Origin: Candidatus Abyssobacteria bacterium SURF_17
GTDB taxonomy: Bacteria > Abyssobacteria > SURF-5
Reading direction: 5' to 3'
DNA length: 50,813 nt
Assembly: GCA_003598055.1 (NCBI GenBank)
Contig: QZKI01000118.1
Coordinates: 1 to 50,813 of the forward strand
Positions 43,998 to 50,813 of this stretch are shown piece after piece. Position numbers and translations under genes: made by a program. Positions within the stretch are counted from its first letter, which is position 1, and the number at the start of each line of letters is the position of its first letter. Under the pieces are notes generated by a model. That model saw nothing but the letters and a program-made list of their open reading frames with translations, ran no database searches and was not told the DNA's origin.

Positions 43998-45197
43998 CTA
44001 CGCCGTTCCTCCAAATTTATGTTCTATCCAGTCGAAGATCACCTCGTGAGATTGTGTTATGGCGCCGAATTCGCAGTGCTCTTGAGCGCCTTCTCCATTG
44101 GCGAAGATATGGACGGTCACGCTGCGGGCATTGACCAGCTCTTTTTCAAGATCGCTCGCTTGTTTCAGGGGTATCATATGATCCTTCTCCGCAGCCAGTA
44201 TGAGAACGTCACATTTGATGTTCTCAGCTATGCCTCTCAGGGAATACCTGGCAAACGCATTGAATGCATCTACGGGCGTTTTTGTACCCATTGCCCACTC
44301 TGTATTCTTGACTCCCCATCGTACTCCCGGTGTTGTTTTCATCTTAAGCTTCACGATAGAATTTAATATCCCATCGAAGCCGTGTTTATGCAGGAAACCG
44401 GCAAATCCTGGGACTTGTTCAAACGCCGCTTCCTGCATGTCATAGAGCATATTGTTGAGTATAATGCCGTCTATACGGTCATCGTGCATTGCAGCCCGTG
44501 GTGCAAGGTATCCGCCGAGGCTCAAACCATAAAGAACGATCTTGTCGGGCTTCCGATGGTTTTTCAGGAACTCGTCGAGAACCGCGGTGTTGGGCTTTTC
44601 CCATTCATGGGTGAAGACCAATCCCTGCTCGCGCAGGATCGAGCCCTGGCCGGGGCCCTCGTAGATTAGGGCTGAATATCCTCGCTCGAGCGCAGCCGCC
44701 ACAATTATGAAATAGAGTTCCTCCATTGTCGAGTCATATCCTCCACAGGCGACTATCAGCGGCTTTGCCTCGGACCCGGACGGTCCCGGATAGGAGACTG
44801 CCTTCAGCCTGTATTCTCCATATGGAACGTCGATGGTTTCCCGCTCGATTCCTAGGGCGTCAAGGCCATCATTAAATGCAGTAACGTTTTTCCGGAAGGC
44901 CTCCACCCGTCTCGGATCACCCGGATAGAGCAGGAATTCGGCGGTCCTGTAATAGTTATGCGCCCTGAGCAATGCTCGCCCTCTGCTGACCGTGTCCTGC
45001 GCAGTGCAGCCTATCTGCTCGACGCGCCGTGCCGCCTGGTCCCATCCCCGATACCAGCTTTCAATATCTCCTTCCTTGATATCCTTGATGGCAGCAAGTA
45101 TCTCACCGGCCTCCCCGCCACCATATGGAACGTGTGAGAACGCCCTGATGGTCTGATAGTTATACGTTGGGTCATCGCAAAACCATATCCTGGTCAC
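43998..45197 (-). CDS. Alpha/beta hydrolase (FrsA / 2,6-dihydropseudooxynicotine hydrolase-like)
   Basis: A 399-residue serine hydrolase. The nucleophile elbow GLSLGG has Ser226; the acid is in AAEKDHMIP and the histidine in GAQEHCEFGA. The N-terminal 120 residues form a helical cap-like region (FCDDPTYNYQTIRAFSHVPYGGG) typical of the group that includes 2,6-dihydropseudooxynicotine hydrolase and FrsA. That group cleaves C-C or ester bonds of varied substrates. The GTG at 45197 has GGAGG five bases upstream and is preferred over the open frame reaching 45278, which would start inside the promoter. It is expressed from a consensus promoter with a TetR-type operator, divergent from the regulator gene. 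Confidence 0.85.
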   Translation of the reverse strand: MTRIWFCDDPTYNYQTIRAFSHVPYGGGEAGEILAAIKDIKEGDIESWYRGWDQAARRVEQIGCTAQDTVSRGRALLRAHNYYRTAEFLLYPGDPRRVEAFRKNVTAFNDGLDALGIERETIDVPYGEYRLKAVSYPGPSGSEAKPLIVACGGYDSTMEELYFIIVAAALERGYSALIYEGPGQGSILREQGLVFTHEWEKPNTAVLDEFLKNHRKPDKIVLYGLSLGGYLAPRAAMHDDRIDGIILNNMLYDMQEAAFEQVPGFAGFLHKHGFDGILNSIVKLKMKTTPGVRWGVKNTEWAMGTKTPVDAFNAFARYSLRGIAENIKCDVLILAAEKDHMIPLKQASDLEKELVNARSVTVHIFANGEGAQEHCEFGAITQSHEVIFDWIEHKFGGTA

Positions 45198-45277
45198 GGT
45201 ATCCTCCGTTATGGCCCCGTCACGTGAATTGAACGTGCTCACATCTTTTCGACAGTAAGAGCGCCACGCACATAGCA

Positions 45278-45306
45278 ATTATATGAGATGAATCTCATAT
45301 TGTCAA
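45278..45306 (-). promoter_or_regulatory. Consensus sigma-70 promoter of the hydrolase operon
   Basis: On the minus strand TTGACA (45306-45301), a 17-base spacer and TATAAT (45283-45278) match the consensus at all 12 positions. The leader to the GTG at 45197 is about 75 bases. Such strength implies repression is the normal state. Confidence 0.88.
45281..45300. promoter_or_regulatory. Operator 1: perfect palindrome in the promoter spacer
   Basis: ATATGAGATGAATCTCATAT is a perfect inverted repeat of 9-base arms with a 2-base centre. It fills the spacer between the -35 and -10 boxes of the hydrolase promoter, so a bound dimer would block polymerase. The adjacent divergent TetR gene is the obvious regulator. 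Confidence 0.8.
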
Positions 45307-45312
45307 GTGAAA

Positions 45313-45330
45313 TATGAGGTATGTCTCATT
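45313..45330. promoter_or_regulatory. Operator 2: imperfect copy
   Basis: TATGAGGTATGTCTCATT resembles operator 1 (ATGAG and CTCAT half-sites in the same arrangement). Its centre lies 31 bases from that of operator 1, about three helical turns, and it lies just upstream of the -35 boxes of both divergent promoters, suiting autoregulation. Confidence 0.65.
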
Positions 45331-45337
45331 TTTTTCC

Positions 45338-45366
45338 TTGCAAATTCGTTCCCGATGGGGTATTAT
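45338..45366 (+). promoter_or_regulatory. Promoter of the TetR regulator gene
   Basis: TTGCAA at 45338-45343 and TATTAT at 45361-45366 are 17 bases apart. The -35 box begins eight bases from operator 2. The leader to the ATG at 45457 is about 85 bases. Confidence 0.65.
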
Positions 45367-45456
45367 TGAAAGAAGCAGACGGGATCCCTGCAGCACAAGG
45401 GCCATCTTTAGAGTGACTGTCGGGCGAATCACAGTCGATGATAGAGGGAGTAAAGC

Positions 45457-46098
45457 ATGAGCAAAGCCAGCGCGGGAAACTCGAAAAAGGGAGCACGAAC
45501 ACCTGTCCAGCAGAGAGGAATGGAGACGAGGCGGCGGCTTATCGAGGCGGGGGAAAAGGCGTTCGCCAAATACGGCTATCATGATGTCATCGCGGATGAG
45601 ATCGCCAGAGAAGCCGGAGTGGCTGTGGGAAGCTTCTACGCCTATTTCAACAACAAACGCGAACTCTTCCTCGAAATCATCGATGAATACACGGCGAAAG
45701 GGGTAAAGGCAATGAATGAATCCCTTGCCTCCTTCCCGAAGAGCAAAAGCCAAAAGCTGGAACAGAACATCCGAAAGATGATGGTGGCACTGGTCGCCAT
45801 GCATAAGGAATCGCCTGCACTTCTCAAGGAAAGTCTTCGGATGGCTCTCTCTGATGAAGAAATACGGGAGCGCGTGGAAAGAATAAGCGGGATTGTTCGT
45901 CAGCTCTTTCAGGAGGCTTTGGCGGAAGTAAACAAGAAATTGAGAAGAAGAGACAGAGAAAGCATTGCCTATATGCTGTATTACGCCTCCGAGGGAGTTG
46001 TCCACCGGATGGCTCTCAATGAAGGTGAAATTGACGAAAAGAAGGTCGTGCGTGAACTGTCAAAGATGGTTGCATCTTACATCAATGAAAAGCTCTAA
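45457..46098 (+). CDS. TetR-family transcriptional regulator
   Basis: A 213-residue repressor. The N-terminal helix-turn-helix (about 28-72, AFAKYGYHDVIADEIAREAG then VGSFYAYFNNKRELFLEI) is a textbook TetR domain; the C-terminal part is the ligand-binding domain, whose ligand is unknown. It is divergent from the alpha/beta hydrolase operon and separated from it by two palindromic operators. GAGGGAG precedes the ATG. The PhoD-like gene follows on the same strand, so it may also be under its control. Confidence 0.92.
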   Translation: MSKASAGNSKKGARTPVQQRGMETRRRLIEAGEKAFAKYGYHDVIADEIAREAGVAVGSFYAYFNNKRELFLEIIDEYTAKGVKAMNESLASFPKSKSQKLEQNIRKMMVALVAMHKESPALLKESLRMALSDEEIRERVERISGIVRQLFQEALAEVNKKLRRRDRESIAYMLYYASEGVVHRMALNEGEIDEKKVVRELSKMVASYINEKL

Positions 46099-46335
46099 TA
46101 GCATTCCCGTAAAATGCTTGTTTCGTTGCCACGTTCAATAGAATGAACCTCGAACCATTATCTGATCTGCAGAATGAACCGCCTTTACGGACTGCCTCAA
46201 TCCATTTCCCCTAATGCCAAGACGCGCAGGTTTGATATCCCTGAGTTCTTGATGTATACTTCGGAACGCTTATGCGGACATTACGCGTGTGACAGCGTAA
46301 GAATCGGTGGATTTCGATTTCAAGCGAGCTCGGAA

Positions 46336-48030
46336 GTGAAACGATACCCTCTCTACGGCTTCATCACACTCATCGTTCTGACGACGGCGGTCATCATCTA
46401 TGACCGGCACACGATGGTTGAATTCGGGCCGGCTCCTCCCGACCCGGCCTGGAATGCCGGCGACGTCGCACATCTTCTTCCCACCGTCAACCATAATCGT
46501 ATCCTCATCAAGGCTTCCTTTAACTCTGCTCTCACCGAACCGCCGTTTTTGACAGTCGGCGGAAGAGAATTCGAGGGGCATCAGACCGACTCCAAAGGGT
46601 ATTTCTGGCAGTTCGATGCTATAGGTCTCCAGCCGAACACCGCCTATGAGTTGTCGCTGCAAAGCGCTTCCGGAGAAGACCTCTGTGACCCCTGGACGCT
46701 CAAGACCTTCCCGAGGCCTAACGATGAACCGCAGCGGATGCGGCTCCTCATCTATACCTGCCTCGGAGGACACGATGCGCACATTACGTGGCGAGGCACC
46801 GGCCCGCTACCCGTCTCCGTGCGCAGGAGGCTCTTGCGGAGAGCGCTGTCGCTCGAGCCCGATGCTCTCATCTCAAACGGCGACCAAATATATTACGACC
46901 TTGAGTACGGCAAGGCTCCGAAATACATGGGCAGAGCGCCCGAATCCATCCGCTACGCCGGCGAGTTCGACCGCTCAAAAGCGGTTCTCGGGACAGCAAA
47001 CGAAGAAGTGTTCAAGAAGGCTGCCGGCCCCCAAATTGCCTTCTTGTACGGCGTTTCATGTCGCTCGATACCGACATTCTTCATCCTGGACGATCATGAT
47101 TATTTTGAAAACGACGAGGCCCGCGCCGAGGATGAGTATAGCCTGATAGATGTCCTCCTCGGGTGGCGTTCTCCTGTTCTTAAGGCAGGCATTTCATTCC
47201 CGCCCGACGATTTTATGCTCGAGCTGGGCCGATCCTCTCAAAAGCTCTACCTGCCTGAGTTCCTGCCCGACGACACCCGGCCGGCCGACCTGCCGGGGTC
47301 GAATGCGCCGGAAAGGGCCGATGGCGTTTCGGAATGCTATGGCACGCTCCGGTACGGGAAACTTCTCGAAGCGCTCTTGTTCGAAAACAGGCGCTATACC
47401 ACGCTCACAGGCTCCGATGCCGTATTGATTCATCCTGATGCAGAGAAATGGTTGATTGACCGGATGGCCGCCGAGGAGGCCGCACACGTGATTAATGTGT
47501 CTGCGACCATCTTCGGCTGGAGCGCCGGCAAATGGATGGAATGGTATCCCGACATCAGAGAAGGAAGCAACCTGATCACCGCCAGGCCCAAGTATATGTG
47601 GCAGGAAGGTTGGTTTGCCCAGCACAACCGCCTCTTAAGCGCAGCATCCGGCATGAAAAGGAACGCCCCGCTCTTCATCTGCGGCGATTTGCATGTCCAG
47701 GCTGAAGGTAGAATCGTTCGAAGCGGCAACCTCGACCTCAGCAAGAACCCGGTGGTTGTGATTGCGTCGGGGTCGCTCGGGACCGGTCCGCAGGGCTTTC
47801 CCTCGGGTGCAATTCGAAAAATGGTCCCGCAGGTGCCCACCGATTTGGTCGTTAAGGAAGGTCTGCCGCCGGTTGAAAAGAACGGTTTTGTGATATTGGA
47901 TATCACCCCGGAAAAGATTGCTATCGACTTTTACATCTGGAGACCTCCGGACCCCATTGAGGCAATAGACACTTTGCAGCCGCATCATCGGCTTGAACTA
48001 ATCGCGCCGTCTTCCGGCCAAGGAATCTAG
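46336..48030 (+). CDS. PhoD-like metallophosphatase, membrane-anchored
   Basis: A protein of about 564 residues. An N-terminal hydrophobic segment (YGFITLIVLTTAVIIY) anchors or exports it. The phosphoesterase motifs of the PhoD/calcineurin-like superfamily follow: GDQIYYD, LDDHDYFEND and GDLHVQ, which would bind two metals. A beta-sandwich domain precedes them, as in PhoD. The GTG at 46336 is chosen because it directly precedes the hydrophobic segment (MKRYPLYGF); the frame is open back to an ATG at 46174, which would put 54 unconserved residues before it. Alkaline phosphatase or phosphodiesterase activity on the periplasmic side is likely; the substrate is unknown. Confidence 0.85.
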   Translation: MKRYPLYGFITLIVLTTAVIIYDRHTMVEFGPAPPDPAWNAGDVAHLLPTVNHNRILIKASFNSALTEPPFLTVGGREFEGHQTDSKGYFWQFDAIGLQPNTAYELSLQSASGEDLCDPWTLKTFPRPNDEPQRMRLLIYTCLGGHDAHITWRGTGPLPVSVRRRLLRRALSLEPDALISNGDQIYYDLEYGKAPKYMGRAPESIRYAGEFDRSKAVLGTANEEVFKKAAGPQIAFLYGVSCRSIPTFFILDDHDYFENDEARAEDEYSLIDVLLGWRSPVLKAGISFPPDDFMLELGRSSQKLYLPEFLPDDTRPADLPGSNAPERADGVSECYGTLRYGKLLEALLFENRRYTTLTGSDAVLIHPDAEKWLIDRMAAEEAAHVINVSATIFGWSAGKWMEWYPDIREGSNLITARPKYMWQEGWFAQHNRLLSAASGMKRNAPLFICGDLHVQAEGRIVRSGNLDLSKNPVVVIASGSLGTGPQGFPSGAIRKMVPQVPTDLVVKEGLPPVEKNGFVILDITPEKIAIDFYIWRPPDPIEAIDTLQPHHRLELIAPSSGQGI

Positions 48031-48064
48031 ATTTCAACCAACACGAATAGTGGAGGCCTTTCAC

Positions 48065-49159
48065 ATGTCAAAGTATAAGCTCATTGGCACTGAATGCTCT
48101 TTGTATTCCGGGAAAGCGAGGGCCTATTTGCGGTATAAGGGCGTACCGTTCGATGAGATACTCTGCACGGCGGAGGTTTACGAGACAATCATCATCCCGC
48201 GCATCGGGGACAATATCATTCCGGTCCTCATATCGCCCGAGGACATTGCAGTCCAGGATACTACCGAGATCATTGACTCTTTGGAGGAGCGGTTCACAGA
48301 CGCTTCGGTGTATCCGAAGACGCCTTTGCAGCGTCTGGTGGCGCTCCTGTTCGAGGTTTACGGCGACGAATGGTTGCTGATACCGGCGATGTACTACCGC
48401 TGGTGGTTCAAGAAGGATAACTACGACTTCATCGTAAGCGAGTTCGGGAAGACCTCTATGCCTGACGCCTTGCCCGAAATCCAGCGCGCAACCGGAGAGA
48501 TGATTGCCGGCTTCTTCGGCGGTCTCCTTCCCGCATTAGGAGTAAGTGATAGGAATCATAAGCAGATAGAGGAATGGTATGAGTCGTTCCTCGACTGCTT
48601 CAACGAGCACCTAAAATCGCATCCTTTCCTGCTGGGCACGCGTCCCAGCGTCGGCGATTTTGGGCTTATGGGGCCTCTCTATGCGCATCTCTATCGCGAC
48701 CCCTACCCCGGAAGGCTTATGAGGTCTCGCGCGCCGCTCGTGGCACGATGGGTCGAGCGCATGAACGCGCCCGAACCCAACTCAGGACAATTTTTGCGTG
48801 ACGACGAGATATCTGAAACACTTTGTCCGATCCTCAGGATGATGTTCGATGAAATGTTTCCGCCTATGCTGGACACCGTAGAAAAACTGGGCAAATGGCT
48901 GGATCAGCATCCTGAAGAAGAGATTCCCGAATCTCTTGGACGGCACAAGTTCTCCATTCGCGGCGCTAAGGAAATGAGAAACATTCGGCCATACAACCAG
49001 TGGATGTTCCAGCGGCCCATCGAACACTATCAATCGCTTTCAGGCGCAGAAAAGGAAGGCGCGGATAAGTTTCTGAAGGCACTCGGCGGATATGAAGGCA
49101 TGCAGGTCACTATCCGACGCCGCATCGAAAGAGTGAATCACAAACTCGTGCCTGAATAG
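48065..49159 (+). CDS. Glutathione S-transferase-like protein
   Basis: A 364-residue protein. The N-terminal thioredoxin-like fold (about 1-80; LIGTECSLYSGKARAYLRYKG, then IPVLISPEDIAVQDTTEI) matches the GST N-terminal domain, with the conserved cis-Pro in IIPVLI. The C-terminal part (about 90-240) is a helical GST-C domain, followed by an extra 120-residue extension of unknown role. Members bind glutathione or similar thiols, but many are non-catalytic. GGAGG lies eight bases before the ATG. It follows the PhoD-like gene by 34 bases, so co-transcription is likely. Confidence 0.82.
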   Translation: MSKYKLIGTECSLYSGKARAYLRYKGVPFDEILCTAEVYETIIIPRIGDNIIPVLISPEDIAVQDTTEIIDSLEERFTDASVYPKTPLQRLVALLFEVYGDEWLLIPAMYYRWWFKKDNYDFIVSEFGKTSMPDALPEIQRATGEMIAGFFGGLLPALGVSDRNHKQIEEWYESFLDCFNEHLKSHPFLLGTRPSVGDFGLMGPLYAHLYRDPYPGRLMRSRAPLVARWVERMNAPEPNSGQFLRDDEISETLCPILRMMFDEMFPPMLDTVEKLGKWLDQHPEEEIPESLGRHKFSIRGAKEMRNIRPYNQWMFQRPIEHYQSLSGAEKEGADKFLKALGGYEGMQVTIRRRIERVNHKLVPE

Positions 49160-49320
49160 CATATGATTCCTGATTGATTTGCGCGGGAGGGACAACCCGC
49201 CGACGGAGATTAGCTGCACAACCATAATCTATCAGACAAGCCATTTCCCAGGCACGGACCGTTTGGTAATAATGCAGAGGATTGACAGGCCCTGAAAGGG
49301 TAAACAGGAAGGAGCATATC

Positions 49321-49755
49321 ATGATTCTGGGAATTCATCATCCGGGCGTCGGCGTGCGGGATATGGAGGTTTCACTCCGTTTCTATCGTGACCTTCTCGG
49401 GCTCGAGGTTAGAGGTGATGTCGAACTCGAAGGTCCGGTTCTCGACGACATTGTGGGTCTCAAGGATGCAAAGGTGAGGATCGTCTCGCTCAAATGCGGG
49501 ACGGGCGAGATTGAGTTATTCCAGTACACTAAGCCTGCGTCGAGCTCATTTCCAAAAGACTATCGTCAATGCGACGGAGGAATCATTCACTTTGCCATAT
49601 TGGTCGATAACCTGATGGAAATGTACGAAAAGCTGAAGAAACATGGCTTCAAGCCCAACAGTAAACCCTATAATCTCGGCGGTGAACTCTGCGTGTACAC
49701 GCGCGACCCGGATGGAATCACCGTCGAGCTACTGCAGAAAGGGGTCGAGCCCTGA
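49321..49755 (+). CDS. VOC-family metalloprotein (glyoxalase/dioxygenase-like)
   Basis: A 144-residue single-module protein of the vicinal-oxygen-chelate superfamily. GIHHPGVGVRDMEVSLRFYRDLLGL is the typical first beta-alpha unit with a metal histidine, and HFAILVDNL plus DPDGITVELLQ complete the metal site. Known relatives include methylmalonyl-CoA epimerase, glyoxalase I and extradiol dioxygenases, and the substrate cannot be told apart. The ATG at 49321 follows AAGGAG; a TTG at 49282 is in frame but not preferred. It lies in the same-strand group with the GST-like and SDR genes. Confidence 0.87.
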   Translation: MILGIHHPGVGVRDMEVSLRFYRDLLGLEVRGDVELEGPVLDDIVGLKDAKVRIVSLKCGTGEIELFQYTKPASSSFPKDYRQCDGGIIHFAILVDNLMEMYEKLKKHGFKPNSKPYNLGGELCVYTRDPDGITVELLQKGVEP

Positions 49756-49914
49756 ACGAGGCCAATCGTGAAATCCTGACGCGACGCGGCTCTTATGCAG
49801 GGGAAGGCTTTCCTGTGGCTGGATGAAAATCGAATTTTCCTATTGAGAATAGAATCAAGATTATCAAGCCACTGGTGGCAGAATATGCGCACCGAGAAGG
49901 GAGGAAGAAATCAG

Positions 49915-50682
49915 ATGTTTTCACTCGAAGGGAAAATCGCCGTAATAACCGGTGGCAAACAAGGCATTGGCCTTGCCACGGTCAAACGCTTCGCCAAGGC
50001 GGGGGCAACCGTGGTCGTTGCCGACATTAATGACGCCACTGAGGTGGCTAGGTCAGTAAACGGACTGTACGTGAAAACGGACGTTTGTAAAGAAGAACAG
50101 GTAAAGGCGCTCATGGACAAGACGGGGGAGAAGTATGGGCGCATAGACATTGTTATCAACAACGCCGGCGGCGGCAGCGGCGAACCCGCATTTATTCCTC
50201 AGCTTACGGCGGAGAATTTCCAGAAGGATTTTCAACTCAACCTTATGGGGGTTGTGTTCGGAATAAAACATTCCGTTGATTACATGATTAATGGCGGCTC
50301 AATAGTGAGCAGTTCCTCGGTCGCCGGTTATCAAGGCGTGGCCTCGTACGGTCCCTATGTCACGGCCAAGGCCGCAATTATCGGAGTAACACGGACAGCC
50401 GCTCTCGAATTGGCGCCGCGGAATATACGGGTGAACTGCGTATGCCCCGGCACCGTCGACACGCCGGTACACCAGAAAGAGGATAAGAGTCCGGAAGAAA
50501 AATTAGCTACGAAGATGATGCCGCTCGGACGCCTGTGCAGGCCTGAGGAAGTGGCGGCGCTCTTCCATTTTCTTGTTGCCGACGACTGCTCGTTCATATC
50601 CGGCCAGGCCATTTGTATAGACGGCGGGATGACAGCAGGCCTCAGTTTAGGCCTCGTGCTGCCTTTCCTGGAGAGCATGTGA
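49915..50682 (+). CDS. Short-chain dehydrogenase/reductase (second)
   Basis: A 255-residue SDR. TGGKQGIG (12-19) binds the nucleotide, NNAGGG is present, the catalytic serine lies in SIVSSSSVAG and YVTAK is the Tyr/Lys pair. The ending GQAICIDGGMTAG matches the many enzymes annotated as 3-oxoacyl-ACP reductase or glucose/cyclohexanol dehydrogenase. The ATG at 49915 has GGGAGG upstream; the frame is open to 49795 but the extra part is not SDR-like. Substrate unknown; probably co-transcribed with the VOC gene. Confidence 0.9.
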   Translation: MFSLEGKIAVITGGKQGIGLATVKRFAKAGATVVVADINDATEVARSVNGLYVKTDVCKEEQVKALMDKTGEKYGRIDIVINNAGGGSGEPAFIPQLTAENFQKDFQLNLMGVVFGIKHSVDYMINGGSIVSSSSVAGYQGVASYGPYVTAKAAIIGVTRTAALELAPRNIRVNCVCPGTVDTPVHQKEDKSPEEKLATKMMPLGRLCRPEEVAALFHFLVADDCSFISGQAICIDGGMTAGLSLGLVLPFLESM

Positions 50683-50770
50683 CCGATAGGCGAAGGAGAA
50701 TCAGGCATTCTGTGCGATGCACGGACCCTGTTGTCGGTGAGGTTTGCTTGCTGCCGTGAATATCCGCTGC

Positions 50771-50800
50771 TGTAAGAGCGCAATGAATTGCGCCCCTACA
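50771..50800. repeat. Palindromic GCGCAATGAATTGCGCCC repeat (third copy)
   Basis: TGTAAGAGCGCAATGAATTG continuing CGCCCCTACA is a near-perfect palindrome matching the copies at 38309-38381. It ends 13 bases before the window edge, so a partner copy may lie outside. Confidence 0.75.
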
Positions 50801-50813
50801 GACCTAACGGAGA

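Overview
The window looks like chromosomal DNA of a Gram-negative, respiring bacterium. The signs are an alternative complex III (ACIII) operon, an Mce/Mla lipid-transport operon with MlaF, MlaE and MlaD homologues, an enhancer-binding protein with a sigma-54 promoter elsewhere, and a moderately GC-rich coding style with good Shine-Dalgarno sites and several GTG and TTG starts. I cannot name the taxon. The mix (ACIII, a PPi-type phosphofructokinase, an MtaA-like methyltransferase homologue, orphan regulators) suits a poorly cultured lineage known mainly from environmental genomes. Palindromic repeats are scattered through the gaps. No tRNA, rRNA, CRISPR array, transposase or phage gene was seen.

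Layout. 1-4400 (minus strand): two zinc alcohol dehydrogenases and an acyl-CoA synthetase, separated by hairpin repeats. 4859-9614 (plus): an amidohydrolase, the beta subunit of a sodium-pumping decarboxylase behind a clear promoter, and a TPR protein coupled to a uroporphyrinogen-decarboxylase-family methyltransferase homologue. 10124-15846: galT, an mscL with a zinc-ribbon tail, a PAS/sigma-54 activator, a phosphofructokinase with PPi-type active-site residues, and an NDUFA9-like NAD(P)-binding protein. 15856-18223 (minus): a small operon of rubredoxin, a zinc-ribbon protein, aspartase and a ferritin-like protein. The rubredoxin is only 54 codons long and easy to miss.

18314-27232 (minus) is a seven-gene respiratory operon: two membrane proteins, each with a cytochrome bd subunit I-like body and a C-terminal haem c domain, then actA, actB, actC, actD and actF. 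It has no separate actE and no haem-copper oxidase. Divergent from it, 27546-31715 encodes an Mce/Mla-type ABC importer or exporter (mlaF, mlaE, mlaD) with an inserted gene for an exported protein built from about 20 short Leu-Trp-Pro-Phe-like repeats. I know of no described family for that protein. 31917-35333 holds a QueG-like iron-sulfur protein and a purine-salvage pair (hpt, ade). clpB follows, behind a near-perfect sigma-54 (-24/-12) element.

38608-42008 has a two-FHA-domain protein divergent from a response regulator (with a 40-codon upstream ORF), a molbindin and an orphan radical SAM/SPASM protein. 42168-50682 is a catabolic or xenobiotic-type region: SDR, ATC-hydrolase-like protein, alpha/beta hydrolase, TetR regulator, PhoD-like phosphatase, GST-like protein, VOC protein and a second SDR. 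The TetR/hydrolase divergent promoter region carries a palindrome filling the spacer of a consensus sigma-70 promoter, which gives a clear regulatory model.

The most promising points for follow-up are the ACIII operon with twin bd-like/cytochrome c fusions, the Leu-Trp-Pro-Phe repeat protein inside the Mla operon, and the TetR-controlled hydrolase operon with its 21-codon coupled mini-gene.
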